Shown piece after piece: positions 15,917-24,894 of a DNA stretch of 44,533 bases. The position numbers were made by a program, and so were the translations under genes. Under the pieces are notes generated by a model. The model was not told the DNA's origin. It made no database searches and was given only the letters and a program-made list of their open reading frames with translations. Position 1 is the first letter of the stretch, and each line of letters opens with the position of its first letter. The stretch covers positions 1 to 44,533 of the forward strand of contig NZ_JACONV010000030.1 of assembly GCF_014358015.1 (NCBI RefSeq), read 5' to 3'. This DNA comes from Pseudomonas triticifolii (GTDB lineage: Bacteria; Pseudomonadota; Gammaproteobacteria; Pseudomonadales; Pseudomonadaceae).

Positions 15917-17754
15917 GCGTAGGCTCCAATGATTTCCGGATTCAGGTTGTCCTGACGCGCGTGCAGCTCGTCGCTGTCGCGGTGGCAAAGAATCTCGCTG
16001 CCACCGGCTATCACGCGACGCCCCGGTGCCGTCTTGTTGCACAGGCCTTCGACACGGACCGGGCAGCGATTGAGGAACGTGCACAGGTCGGGGGTGCTCG
16101 ACGGCGCGCTGATCGGTGGCAACTTGCCGCTGGTCACGCCGCAGCTTTCCAGCCAGCCCTGGCGCAGCTCAGGCACCGAATGCACCAACAGGTCGGTGTA
16201 CGGATGGAACGGCGTCTGACTGAACGCATCGCGGCTGCCTTCCTCGACCTTGTGGCCGCTGTACATCACCACGATGTCATCGCACAGCGCCCGCACCGTC
16301 GAGATGTCGTGGCTGATGAACAGATAGGACACCCCCAGCTTGCGCCGCAGGTCGCCGAGCAGTTCGAGGATGCAAGCACCGACCACGGTGTCCAGCGCCG
16401 AGGTGACTTCGTCGCACAGAATCAAATCCGGCTTGGCCGCCAGCGCGCGGGCCAGATTGACGCGCTGCTTCTGACCGCCAGACAGTTCGCCGGGACGACG
16501 GTCGGCCAGCTCGCGCGGCAGACGCACCAGGTCCATCAGCTCATGGATGCGGTCACGCAGCGCCTTGCCCTTGAGGTTGAAGTACATCTTCAGTGGCCTG
16601 GCCAGAATCGCGCTGACGCTGTGCATCGGATTGAGCGCCGTGTCGGCGTTCTGGAACACCATCTGAATACGCCGAAACTGGTCTTTGGTTCTTCCTGCCA
16701 GCGTGCCGGACAGCGCTGCACCGTCAAACGTCAGGCTGCCGTGGGCTGGGTCGAGCAGGCCGGCGACCACGCGGGCCAGGGTCGACTTACCCGAGCCGGA
16801 TTCGCCGATCACGCCAATCGCCTGGCCGCGACGAATGGTCAGATCGATGTCTTCCAGCACCCGGATCATCGGCATGCCTTGCAGGTTCTTCTTGCCGTAG
16901 CCTGCCGTCAGGCCCTTGATCGTCAGCAGGGTGCTGTCCTTGACCATGTCGCTGGCCGGCGACAGCTTTGCGTCGGGCCGGGCAGCGTCGAGCAGGCTGC
17001 GGGTGTAGGGGTCTGCCGGCCCCTTGAGCAAGGCGGTGGTGCTGCCTTGCTCGATAATCTTCCCGCCATTGAGCACGACAATCTGGTCAGCCATCTGCGC
17101 CACGACCGCCAGGTCATGAGAGACATAGACCGCCGTCGCGCCGCGATCACGCACCACACGCTTGAACGCACGCAGCACGTCGATCTGGGTGGTGACGTCC
17201 AGCGCGGTGGTCGGCTCGTCGAGGATGACCAACAGCGGATCACTGATCAGCGCCATGGCTGCCATGACCCGCTGCAACTGCCCGCCCGACACTTGGTGCG
17301 GATAGCGCTGGCCAATGGTTTCCGGGTTTGGCAACGCCAGGTCGCGGAACAGATCGACGGCTTTTCGCTGGAGGTCCGAGCGACTGCCCAGACCATGAAT
17401 CAACGCGCCTTCGATCACTTGGTCGATCAGCTTTTTCGCAGGGTTGAAAGCCGCTGCAGCGCTTTGCGCGATGTAGGAAACCCGATTGCCGCGCAGGCTT
17501 TGCAACTGGCTTTCAGGCAGGCTGAGCATGTCGTGCTCACCGACCTGAACCACGCCACCGGCCAGCTTGCAGCCGCGCCGCGCATAGCCCAGCAGCGCCA
17601 GGGCAATGGTGGTCTTGCCGGAGCCTGACTCACCGATCAGCGCCAGCACTTCGCCTTTCTCCAGCGCGAAGCTCACGCCTTTGACGATCTCCAGCTCACC
17701 TTTTTCGGTGTCCGCCACGACGCGCAGGTCTTGCACCCGAATCAATTGACTCAT
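15913..17754 (-). CDS. Fused double ATP-binding subunit of peptide-type ABC importer (DppD-DppF type)
   Basis: 613-aa protein with two complete ABC cassettes, corresponding to DppD and DppF fused in one chain. Cassette 1 has GESGSGKTT, VSGGQLQR and LLVILDEPTTALD; cassette 2 has GESGSGKST, LSGGQKQR and LILCDEVTSALD. The C-terminal oligopeptide/dipeptide extension (PDLCTFLNRCPVR) carries the paired cysteines typical of this family. The second Walker B has DEV rather than DEP, a mild change with Asp-Glu kept. Start ATG 17754 has GGGAGG eight bases upstream, one base after the permease stop. Confidence 0.93.
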   Translation of the reverse strand: MSQLIRVQDLRVVADTEKGELEIVKGVSFALEKGEVLALIGESGSGKTTIALALLGYARRGCKLAGGVVQVGEHDMLSLPESQLQSLRGNRVSYIAQSAAAAFNPAKKLIDQVIEGALIHGLGSRSDLQRKAVDLFRDLALPNPETIGQRYPHQVSGGQLQRVMAAMALISDPLLVILDEPTTALDVTTQIDVLRAFKRVVRDRGATAVYVSHDLAVVAQMADQIVVLNGGKIIEQGSTTALLKGPADPYTRSLLDAARPDAKLSPASDMVKDSTLLTIKGLTAGYGKKNLQGMPMIRVLEDIDLTIRRGQAIGVIGESGSGKSTLARVVAGLLDPAHGSLTFDGAALSGTLAGRTKDQFRRIQMVFQNADTALNPMHSVSAILARPLKMYFNLKGKALRDRIHELMDLVRLPRELADRRPGELSGGQKQRVNLARALAAKPDLILCDEVTSALDTVVGACILELLGDLRRKLGVSYLFISHDISTVRALCDDIVVMYSGHKVEEGSRDAFSQTPFHPYTDLLVHSVPELRQGWLESCGVTSGKLPPISAPSSTPDLCTFLNRCPVRVEGLCNKTAPGRRVIAGGSEILCHRDSDELHARQDNLNPEIIGAYA

Positions 17755-17755
17755 C

Positions 17756-18619
17756 TCAGTGCCCTCCCGAGCGTCGGCTGCGACGGGACGAAAGCCGGTC
17801 GATAAACAGGTTCACGCCAATGGTCAGCGAGCCAATGGCCAGCGCCGGAATCACGATAGCCGGCGCGCCCTGATTGAGGCCGCCGATGTTCTCGCGCACC
17901 AGCGAGCCCAGGTCGGCATCCGGCGGTTGCACGCCCAGGCCCAGAAAGCTCATGCCGCTGAGCAGCAACACGATGAAGCCGAAACGCAAGCCCAGGTCAG
18001 TCAGCACCGGGTTGAGCATGTTCGGCAGGATTTCTCGACAGGCCACATACAGGCGGCCTTCGCCACGGGTGCGCGCCACTTGCACGTATTCCAGCGCTTC
18101 AATGTTCACCGCCATGCTGCGGGCGATGCGGAAAGCCCCCGGTGTGTAACTCAGCACGGCAGTACACACCAACAGGATTTCGGAAGAGCCGAACGCAGAC
18201 ACCATGATCAGCGCGAGCATTTTGCTCGGGATCGAAATGAAGGCGTCCATGAGGCGGCTGATGATTTCATCCAGCCACCTGGGCGCGACCACCGATAACA
18301 GCGCGCAGATCGTGCCGATGCCGCTGGCCAGAACCGCCGATATCAAGGCCAGGCCAACGGTGAAGCGTGCGCCGATGATGACCCGGCTGAGCATGTCGCG
18401 GCCCAGGTAATCGGTGCCGAACGGGTACGCTGCACTCATGTTTTCAAACACGTTGTCGGACACCACTTCGCCCACGGCGTGTGGCGCAAGCCAGGGTCCG
18501 AACAGCGCAATCATCAGCCACAGGAAGCAGACCGAAGCGCCTGCCAGTCCCAGCCAGGCGATCTTGCGCGGCGCCACGACGGCAGCGGCGGGCGTCGATG
18601 TCTCAATGATCGGATTCAT
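17756..18619 (-). CDS. Peptide-type ABC transporter permease (DppC family)
   Basis: Inner-membrane permease of 287 aa, DppC/OppC family. A leading membrane segment (GLAGASVCFLWLMIALFG) is followed by the family hallmark YPFGTDYLGRDMLSR. The permease core has EYVQVARTRGEG and ILPNMLNPVLTDLGLRFG (EAA-like loop) and MSFLGLGVQPPDADLG. Start ATG 18619 (MNPIIETS) overlaps the DppB-type gene by ATGA; a longer in-frame ATG at 18655 lies inside that gene and is less likely. Confidence 0.93.
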   Translation of the reverse strand: MNPIIETSTPAAAVVAPRKIAWLGLAGASVCFLWLMIALFGPWLAPHAVGEVVSDNVFENMSAAYPFGTDYLGRDMLSRVIIGARFTVGLALISAVLASGIGTICALLSVVAPRWLDEIISRLMDAFISIPSKMLALIMVSAFGSSEILLVCTAVLSYTPGAFRIARSMAVNIEALEYVQVARTRGEGRLYVACREILPNMLNPVLTDLGLRFGFIVLLLSGMSFLGLGVQPPDADLGSLVRENIGGLNQGAPAIVIPALAIGSLTIGVNLFIDRLSSRRSRRSGGH

Positions 18620-19572
18620 TGGTTTCTCAGCCTCGGGTTGGAAAGAATTGCACACAGGTCGGCCATCAGCACCAATCCCAGGTAGGCGGCGCAGAACAGC
18701 ATGGTGCAGCCTTGAACGAGGGCCATGTCGCGGTTGGTCACGGCATCGACCATCAGGCTGGCAATCCCTGGGTAGTTGAAAATGGTCTCGACGATGACCA
18801 CACCGCCCAGCAGGTACGAAAGACTCAACGCAATGGCGTTGACGATAGGGCCGATGGCGTTGGGCAAGGCGTGCCGCAACACGATACGCACGGGACTGAC
18901 GCCCTTGAGGCGCGCCATTTCCACGTAAGGACTGTCGAGCTGGTCAATGACGGCGGCACGTGTCATGCGCGCCATCTGCGCGACGATCACGCAGCACAGA
19001 GTCATGACCGGCAAGGCATAGGTGCGGATGAACTGCAGCGGTGACGTGACGTCACCGCCATAGGACAAGGCCGACAGCCAGCCCAGATTGACGGCAAACA
19101 CCAGCACTGCAAGGGTCGCCACCAGAAACTCCGGCACGGCCACCAGCGCCAGCGTGATGAAGTTCAGTGCGCTGTCGATACGCCCGCCACGGCCCATTGC
19201 CGCGCCGATGCCCAGTGTCAGGGCAACCGGTACGGACACCATCGCAGTGGTCGCAGCCAGCATCAGCGTCTTGGGGAAACGGCCGGCAATCAGATCGGAC
19301 ACCGGCATCGCGTTGGACACCGACTCGCCCAGATTGCCGCCCAGCAGGTTCATCAACCAATGCAGGTAACGCACCACACCCGGTTGATCCAGGCCCAGTT
19401 TTGTACGCAATGCCGCGACCTGTTCAGGCGTCGCGAATTGCCCCAGTGCCTGTTGCGCCGCGTCTCCCGGCAGCACCGCCGTAATGGCGAAAACCACCAT
19501 GGAGACGATCAACAGCGTCACGATCGCAGCGCCGAAGCGCTGCAGGATCAACCAGAGTGTGTTGCTATTCAT
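18616..19572 (-). CDS. Peptide-type ABC transporter permease (DppB family)
   Basis: Inner-membrane permease of 318 aa, DppB/OppB family. It has an N-terminal membrane segment (IVTLLIVSMVVFAITAVLPGD), the LGLDQPGVVRYLHWL region, a core with YVEMARLKGVSPVRIVLRHALPN (20-residue EAA loop region) and the family motif VETIFNYPGIASLM. Start ATG 19572 is preferred over ATG 19578 because GGGAGG lies six bases before the former and abuts the latter. It lies 30 bases after the binding-protein stop. Confidence 0.93.
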   Translation of the reverse strand: MNSNTLWLILQRFGAAIVTLLIVSMVVFAITAVLPGDAAQQALGQFATPEQVAALRTKLGLDQPGVVRYLHWLMNLLGGNLGESVSNAMPVSDLIAGRFPKTLMLAATTAMVSVPVALTLGIGAAMGRGGRIDSALNFITLALVAVPEFLVATLAVLVFAVNLGWLSALSYGGDVTSPLQFIRTYALPVMTLCCVIVAQMARMTRAAVIDQLDSPYVEMARLKGVSPVRIVLRHALPNAIGPIVNAIALSLSYLLGGVVIVETIFNYPGIASLMVDAVTNRDMALVQGCTMLFCAAYLGLVLMADLCAILSNPRLRNQ

Positions 19573-19602
19573 CTGCATCCTCCCGCTCGGTTACGGCTGC
19601 GT

Positions 19603-21240
19603 TTACGCGTCCAGCCAGACCTGCTCGCTGAACATGTAGCCCATGAAACCGCCCAGCGGATTGCTGGAATAGCCCTGGATACGCTTGTCCACGCCGTCGA
19701 TGTTGCTGATGAATACCGGGATGCCGATGCCGCAGTTCTGGCTGACCAGCGCCTGCATGTCGCCGTACATTTTGGCGCGCTTCTCGTCGTCGGTTTCACC
19801 GCGGGCCAGCATCAGCAACTGGTCGAACTGATCGTTCTTCCAGCCCGATTCGTTCCACGGCGCCGAAGACTGGAAGAACTGCGAGAAGATCACGTCGGCA
19901 TTCGGGCGCGGGTTGATGTTGCCGAAGCTCAACGGGTGCTTCATCCAGTGGTTGGACCAGTAGCCGTCGCTTGGCAGGCGGTTGACATTGAGCGTCAGCC
20001 CGGCCTGTTTGGCCGATTGCTGCAGCAGCACGGCGATGTCGACCGAACCGGTCGCGGCAGGCGAAGCGGCAACGGCCATGGTGATCTTTTCCATGCCTGC
20101 CTTTTTGAGCAGGAACTTCGCCTTTTCAGGGTCATAGGCGCGCTGCGGCAGGTCGGCATTGAAGTAACGCGAACCGGGTGCAATCGGGTGGTCGTTGCCA
20201 ACACGGGCATAACCACGGAACACGGCGGATTTGACCTGTTCACGGTCCAGCAGGTACTTCATGGCCTCGGTGAATTCCGGGCTCTTGCCGGGCATCTGGT
20301 CCTGACGAATGATCAGGTCCGTGTAGTTGCCCGACGGCGCATCGACCACGCGGTGTGTCGAGCTGGCGGCGATACGGGTGGTGGAGCGCGGGTTGACCTC
20401 GTTGATCATATGCACATCGCCAGCCAGCAGCGCGTTGACCCGCGAAGGCTCGTCGGCAATGGCGATGAATTCGATCTCGTCCAGATACGGCAGGCCCGGC
20501 TTCCAGTAGTTGGGGTTGCGCACGCTGACCGAACGCACGCCAGGGTTGAACTCCTTGACCTTGAACGGACCGGTGCCGATGCCCTTGCTGAAATCGGTCG
20601 TGCCCTCGGGCACGATCAACAGGTGAGAAACCGCGAGGATCGAAGGCAACTCGGCGTTAGGCGAGCTGAGGGTGATCTGCACTTCCAGCGGGCCGGTGGC
20701 CTTGATCTCGGAGAACTGCGCCATCAGCGGCATCACTTTGGAGCCGGTGGCCGGGTCCTTGTGGCGCGACAGGGAGAACACTACGTCGCCTGCGGTCAGC
20801 GACTTGCCATCGTGGAAGGTCACGTCCTTGCGCAGGGTGATGGTCCAGACGGTGGCGTCCTTGTTGTCGATCTTCTCGGCCAGCTCCATGTGCGGAACCA
20901 GGTGGCTGTCGAAGCGGGTCAGGCCGTTGTAAAACATGTAGTGACGCACATAGTCGGTGGACAGTGCGCCTTTGGCCGGATCCAGCGTATCGGCGGTAGA
21001 ACTGGACATGCCCGCCACACGAATACGCCCGCCCGGCTTGCCTTTGACAGGCGCTGCTGCGTCGTCCGCAAACACCTTGCCAGCGGCACCAAACAGGCTG
21101 GTGGAACCTGCTGCGACCACACCGGCAACACCCAGCATCCGTAATGCATCACGACGCGAAAGGCCGCGATTGAGACCCTCGAAAACACGCAGGCTGTCTT
21201 CACCTGTGATCAGCGGGGAATCGTTTTTCTTGTCAGCCAT
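19603..21240 (-). CDS. Tat-targeted peptide-type substrate-binding protein (SBP family 5)
   Basis: Periplasmic binding protein of 545 aa, DppA/OppA/NikA family. The N terminus has a twin-arginine signal, SRRDALRMLG (Arg29-Arg30), a hydrophobic run GVAGVVAAG and a cleavage site after KVFA near residue 58. This suggests export in folded form, which is unusual for this family. Family signatures include YNGLTRFD, WTITLRKDVTFHDGKSLTAGDV and GTGPFKVKEF. Start ATG 21240 has AGG ten bases upstream; the frame is open 43 codons further with no good start. It is the receptor for the importer encoded downstream, with unknown ligand. Confidence 0.92.
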   Translation of the reverse strand: MADKKNDSPLITGEDSLRVFEGLNRGLSRRDALRMLGVAGVVAAGSTSLFGAAGKVFADDAAAPVKGKPGGRIRVAGMSSSTADTLDPAKGALSTDYVRHYMFYNGLTRFDSHLVPHMELAEKIDNKDATVWTITLRKDVTFHDGKSLTAGDVVFSLSRHKDPATGSKVMPLMAQFSEIKATGPLEVQITLSSPNAELPSILAVSHLLIVPEGTTDFSKGIGTGPFKVKEFNPGVRSVSVRNPNYWKPGLPYLDEIEFIAIADEPSRVNALLAGDVHMINEVNPRSTTRIAASSTHRVVDAPSGNYTDLIIRQDQMPGKSPEFTEAMKYLLDREQVKSAVFRGYARVGNDHPIAPGSRYFNADLPQRAYDPEKAKFLLKKAGMEKITMAVAASPAATGSVDIAVLLQQSAKQAGLTLNVNRLPSDGYWSNHWMKHPLSFGNINPRPNADVIFSQFFQSSAPWNESGWKNDQFDQLLMLARGETDDEKRAKMYGDMQALVSQNCGIGIPVFISNIDGVDKRIQGYSSNPLGGFMGYMFSEQVWLDA

Positions 21241-21334
21241 ATCAGTTCTACCTGTCGAAAAAGGGAAATTCCGAGTTGCTGGCGGTTGTCCGCAGCGTCC
21301 TTCACACACACACGACGACGGTGAAACAAAACAC

Positions 21335-22609
21335 TCAGTGACGACTGTCCTGGTAACGGTAGTAAGCACCGACCAGAGGCAGAAACCACGGTTTGCCGAA
21401 ATGCCCGGGAATGGCCGGCCAGTTCAGGTCTTTCCAGGGATTGGCTTGCGCCTTGCCTTCCATGACATCAGCCATGACTTGCCCCATGTGCACGGACATC
21501 TGCACACCATGGCCGCTGTAGCCCATCGAGTAGAAGACGCCGTCGTGCTCGCCTGCACGCGGCAAACGATCGGACGTCATGTCGACCAGACCGCCCCAGC
21601 AGTAATCGACTTTCACATGCGCCAGTTGCGGGAACATCTGGATCATGGCCGCCTGCAGCACCTTGCCGCTCTTGGCGTCGGAGCTGCTATTGGACATGGC
21701 GAAGCGTGCCCGTCCGCCGAACAGCAAACGGTTATCCGGGGTGAGACGGAAATAGTTGCCGATCAAACGGCTGGTCACGTACGCACGCTGGTGGGGGAAC
21801 AACTGGTCGATCAAGGCTTGCGGCAGCACTTGCGTCACAATGACAAAACTGCCGACCGGCACGATGCGACGGCGAAACCAGCCCAGCCCGCCGTGCTGAC
21901 AGGCACCTGTCGCCAGGAAAACCTGACGGGCCTGAATCGAGCCTTTGGAGGTATTGACCACAAAGCCATTGCGGTTGGCTTTCCAGTCCTTGACCGTCGT
22001 GTCCTGATAAACCCGAGCGCCATGACGCACGGCAGCCTCGGCCAGCCCCAGGCCAAAACGACCGACGTGAATCTGCACACCATTGCGCTGTAACAGGCCG
22101 CCGTGAAACTCGTCCGAACCAATCTCGGATCGCACATCCTGCGCCGAGAGCAGCTCGACATCGGCATCGACCTCGCGACGAATCAGCTCGCAGGTGCGTG
22201 CCAGGCCTTCGTAATGACCCGGCTTGGCGGCCAGTTTCAATTTGCCGTTGCGCTTGATGTCGCAGGCAATGTTTTCCTGCTCGATCACGCTGACAACGCT
22301 TTGCACGGCGCTTTCATAGGCCTGGTAAAACTGCCGGGCCTGAGCCGCGCCCAGTGTTGCGCTCAACGAGGCATAGTCCTGCGCCACGCCGGTATTGCAC
22401 TGCCCGCCATTGCGGCCAGACGCTTCGCCGATGACCCGGCCAGCATCCACCACTACCACGCTGGCACCTTTCAAGGCCAATGCACGCGCCGCCGAGAGTC
22501 CGGTGAAACCACCACCGACCACCACCACGTCAGCCTGCCCCTCCACTGCGCCAGCCTGCGCGCCGGTAAAGTCTGGAGCCGTATCGAGCCAGTAGGACTC
22601 ACTGCGCAT
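21335..22609 (-). CDS. FAD-dependent amine oxidoreductase (PuuB / gamma-glutamylpolyamine oxidase-like, DAO family)
   Basis: DAO-family flavoenzyme of 424 aa. The FAD motif VVVVGGGFTGLSAA spans residues 28-41, followed by GEASGRNGGQCNTG and the C-terminal FYSMGYSGHGVQMSVHMGQ typical of the PuuB/PauB group. Such enzymes oxidise gamma-glutamyl-putrescine or related secondary amines to aldehyde, ammonia and H2O2. Start ATG 22609 (MRSESYWLDT) is preferred because AAGGGGA lies five bases upstream; ATG 22630 has no ribosome site. It lies 63 bases after the HAD gene and 94 before the binding-protein gene. Confidence 0.88.
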   Translation of the reverse strand: MRSESYWLDTAPDFTGAQAGAVEGQADVVVVGGGFTGLSAARALALKGASVVVVDAGRVIGEASGRNGGQCNTGVAQDYASLSATLGAAQARQFYQAYESAVQSVVSVIEQENIACDIKRNGKLKLAAKPGHYEGLARTCELIRREVDADVELLSAQDVRSEIGSDEFHGGLLQRNGVQIHVGRFGLGLAEAAVRHGARVYQDTTVKDWKANRNGFVVNTSKGSIQARQVFLATGACQHGGLGWFRRRIVPVGSFVIVTQVLPQALIDQLFPHQRAYVTSRLIGNYFRLTPDNRLLFGGRARFAMSNSSSDAKSGKVLQAAMIQMFPQLAHVKVDYCWGGLVDMTSDRLPRAGEHDGVFYSMGYSGHGVQMSVHMGQVMADVMEGKAQANPWKDLNWPAIPGHFGKPWFLPLVGAYYRYQDSRH

Positions 22610-22672
22610 CTTGTTCCCCTTGTCACTCATGGAAGAGCACCTTGAAAAATGCCGTCTTGCCTTGTGCCGCGC

Positions 22673-23341
22673 TTACAGCCCGACCAGCCCGGCCAGACCG
22701 CCGATGTCCGGAATCTGGTGGTACTGGAACGAGCTGTGCGCAGGCTGTTCGTGACCACGCGCCACAAACGCCTTGTTCTTGATCTTCATGTCGTGGGCCG
22801 AGAACAGGTCGTAACGGAAGCTGGAGGACACATGCAGGACGTCTTCAGGACCGCAGCCGAGGTTATCGAGCATGAACTCGAACGCTGCCAGGCGCGGCTT
22901 GTAGACCTTGGCCTGATCGGCCGTGAACACTTTGTAGAACGGCGCGCCGAGCTTTTCGACGTTGGACATGATCTGGCTGTCGCTGGCGTTGGAGAAAATC
23001 ACCAGCGGAATCTTGTCGGCAATCTTCGACAGACCGGCCGGCACATCGGCGTGCGGACCCCAGGTCGGAACGGCGTCGTAATACAGCTGGCCTTCCCCAC
23101 GGTATTCAACATTCCAGCGCTTGCAGACACGGGACAACGAAACTTTCAGGATCTCGTCGTAAGGCATCCAGTCACCCATGACCTGATCCAGGCGATACGC
23201 CGAGAAATCCTTCACGAACTGATCCATCTGCTCGGCCGGAACACGGTCGGCGAAGAGTTCGCGCGTCATGGTGCCCATGTGGAAATTGGTCAACGTGCCG
23301 TAGCAGTCGAACGTAATGAATTTTGGTCGAAGAAAGCTCAT
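22673..23341 (-). CDS. HAD-superfamily hydrolase, haloacid dehalogenase type II-like
   Basis: 222-aa cytoplasmic hydrolase. HAD motif I is TFDCYGTLT with nucleophile Asp12, motif II is IFSNASD (Ser117, Asn118), motif III is VYKPR (Lys148) and the final acidic residue is Asp178 in VSSSFRYD. The length and DxYGT motif match type II 2-haloacid dehalogenases. The SSNxWD signature of proven dehalogenases is altered to SSSFRYD, so the natural substrate may not be halogenated. Start ATG 23341 has AGGA nine bases upstream. It is the first gene of the cluster, behind the divergent promoter region. Confidence 0.86.
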   Translation of the reverse strand: MSFLRPKFITFDCYGTLTNFHMGTMTRELFADRVPAEQMDQFVKDFSAYRLDQVMGDWMPYDEILKVSLSRVCKRWNVEYRGEGQLYYDAVPTWGPHADVPAGLSKIADKIPLVIFSNASDSQIMSNVEKLGAPFYKVFTADQAKVYKPRLAAFEFMLDNLGCGPEDVLHVSSSFRYDLFSAHDMKIKNKAFVARGHEQPAHSSFQYHQIPDIGGLAGLVGL

Positions 23342-23899
23342 TGTGTGCGGTCCTGAAAGTTCGTTGGGGTCATGGCATGACGAGCAGTTTCGGCCCTGAT
23401 GCAAGGACCGCGTTGCACGCTGCAACACACCCTCATTACAACACCGTGAAATCAGCATATGGCGTTAAAAGTGATGGCTGCTTGATAGAAAGCACCGTTT
23501 TGAGGTGCGCGCTCAGCAGACTTTGCGGGGCGCTCCAGCCTTGGGCAAACCCCGGTTTTCAGTGCTTTTTTGACCCGTTTCAGGGCGCTCGCGCTCAAAC
23601 ACGCGGCTTTGCACCGCAGATACTGCGCCTTTGCAACCGCCGTTGCTCAGCACAATGTACGGCGCGCAGAACAGCCTGGTTCACGCCACTATATAAGGCA
23701 GGCCATGCGCCGAAAAATCACAAGCATTTGCTGCCGGACCTTCGGCCGATTTAAGCAGTAACTGTGGTCTGGCGAGCTGCCAATCGTGAAATCTACCGAA
23801 TGTTTGCCGCCCTCTTGTCACCCCGTTCCGCAGGTGGGATACAGCAGGTCTGCCGCATCCTTTATATCGCCTGTGCATCCTTCTGGAGGGAGACACATC
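23342..23899. promoter_or_regulatory. Divergent control region between the HAD operon and the GNAT gene
   Basis: 558 bases without a credible gene. It holds a dyad GTTGCA-CGC-TGCAAC (23412-23426), about 70 bases upstream of the HAD start, and a second, everted pair GCAAC-CGCC-GTTGC (23633-23646) built of the same half-sites. ACTATATAAGG at about 23689-23699 may be a -10 element for the GNAT gene. The short open frames here lack ribosome sites and recognisable content. No regulator gene is present, so control must come from elsewhere. Confidence 0.4.
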
Positions 23900-24757
23900 A
23901 TGCTCGCCCAGCAACGCCTCGACTTTGAATACCGCCCGATGACTGCCGCTGATGTGGTCAGCGCCCACGAGCTGTCTATTGCCCTGAAATGGCCGCACCG
24001 ACTCGAAGACTGGGCCATGCTGCAACGTGTTGCCCAGGGCTTCGTTGCGCTGCACAACGGCCGGTTGATCGGCAGCGCCTTCGCCTGCCATCAAGGCAAG
24101 TTCTCAACCATCGGACTGGTGATCGTCAGCGACGATTATCAAGGCAAGGGCATCGGTCGCAAGCTGATGGACATGGCGGTTGGCAGCGTTCCACCGCGCA
24201 CCGCCATCCTCAACGCCACACTCGCGGGCGCACCGCTTTACGCCAAGATGGGCTTCGTGAGTTTTGGCGAGATCCAGCAGCATCAGGGTCAAGCCCAGTT
24301 GCCCACACCGACCGACCTGAAGGCTGGCGAGCATTGTCGCCCGCTGACCGAAGCCGATCATGCGCGCGCCCTTGAACTGGCCAATGCGGGTACCGGAATG
24401 GATCGCTCGACGGTTCTGAGCGATGTACTCGGCAACCTCGAACATGCGGTCTGCATCGAGCGCGGCGGTCAATTGCAGGCCTTCGCGCTGATGCGCCCGT
24501 TCGGCCGCGGCCTGTGCATAGGCCCGGTGGTTGCCGAGGACACAGAGCAGGCAAAACACATGATCGAACAATTGCTGGCCAAGGTGCCCTACGCCTTCGT
24601 GCGCATCGACATTCCCACCGATTGCGGGCTGGTGGACTGGCTGGAAGAAGCCGGTCTCAAACGTGTCGATGCTGTGACTTGCATGAGCATGGGCGCCGCT
24701 CCGCAACCGAGCCAGGGCGTACGCCAGTTTGCGCTGATTACCCAGGCGATTGGTTGA
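23900..24757 (+). CDS. Two-domain GNAT-family N-acetyltransferase
   Basis: 285-aa protein. The N-terminal half is a GNAT domain with the acetyl-CoA motif DDYQGKGIGRKLM (Gln81-Gly86) and APLYAKMGF. The second half resembles the YitH/HolE-type acetyltransferase C-terminal domain, including LEHAVCIERGGQ and CIGPVVAED. Start ATG 23900 has GGAGGG nine bases upstream; the frame is open earlier without a good start. It is divergent from the HAD-led operon and upstream of a cupin gene. It may acetylate an amine intermediate or confer resistance, but its substrate is unknown. Confidence 0.87.
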   Translation: MLAQQRLDFEYRPMTAADVVSAHELSIALKWPHRLEDWAMLQRVAQGFVALHNGRLIGSAFACHQGKFSTIGLVIVSDDYQGKGIGRKLMDMAVGSVPPRTAILNATLAGAPLYAKMGFVSFGEIQQHQGQAQLPTPTDLKAGEHCRPLTEADHARALELANAGTGMDRSTVLSDVLGNLEHAVCIERGGQLQAFALMRPFGRGLCIGPVVAEDTEQAKHMIEQLLAKVPYAFVRIDIPTDCGLVDWLEEAGLKRVDAVTCMSMGAAPQPSQGVRQFALITQAIG

Positions 24758-24807
24758 GCACAGCAGTGCTCTACGACGTAGCGACGCCGCACAGCAAATA
24801 CCGGACT

Positions 24808-24894
24808 GTGGGAGGCGGCTTGCCGGCGATGAAACGATGACGCGATGTTCCTGCAGTACCGCGTCGACCTCATCGCGGGCAAGCCCCCTCCCAC
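24808..24894. repeat. REPIN (inverted pair of REP elements) between GNAT and cupin genes
   Basis: Two Pseudomonas REP copies face each other: GTGGGAGGCGGCTTGCCGGC (from 24808) and the reverse complement of GTGGGAGGGGGCTTGCCCGC (ending 24894). About 37 bases separate them. The pair can fold into a long hairpin and may limit read-through or protect the 3' end of the GNAT message. Confidence 0.85.

Noticed and set aside
23323..23754. Plus-strand open frame of about 143 codons in the HAD/GNAT divergent region
   Set aside because: It overlaps the HAD start, has no ribosome site, and its composition does not look like a protein; the region reads better as a control region.
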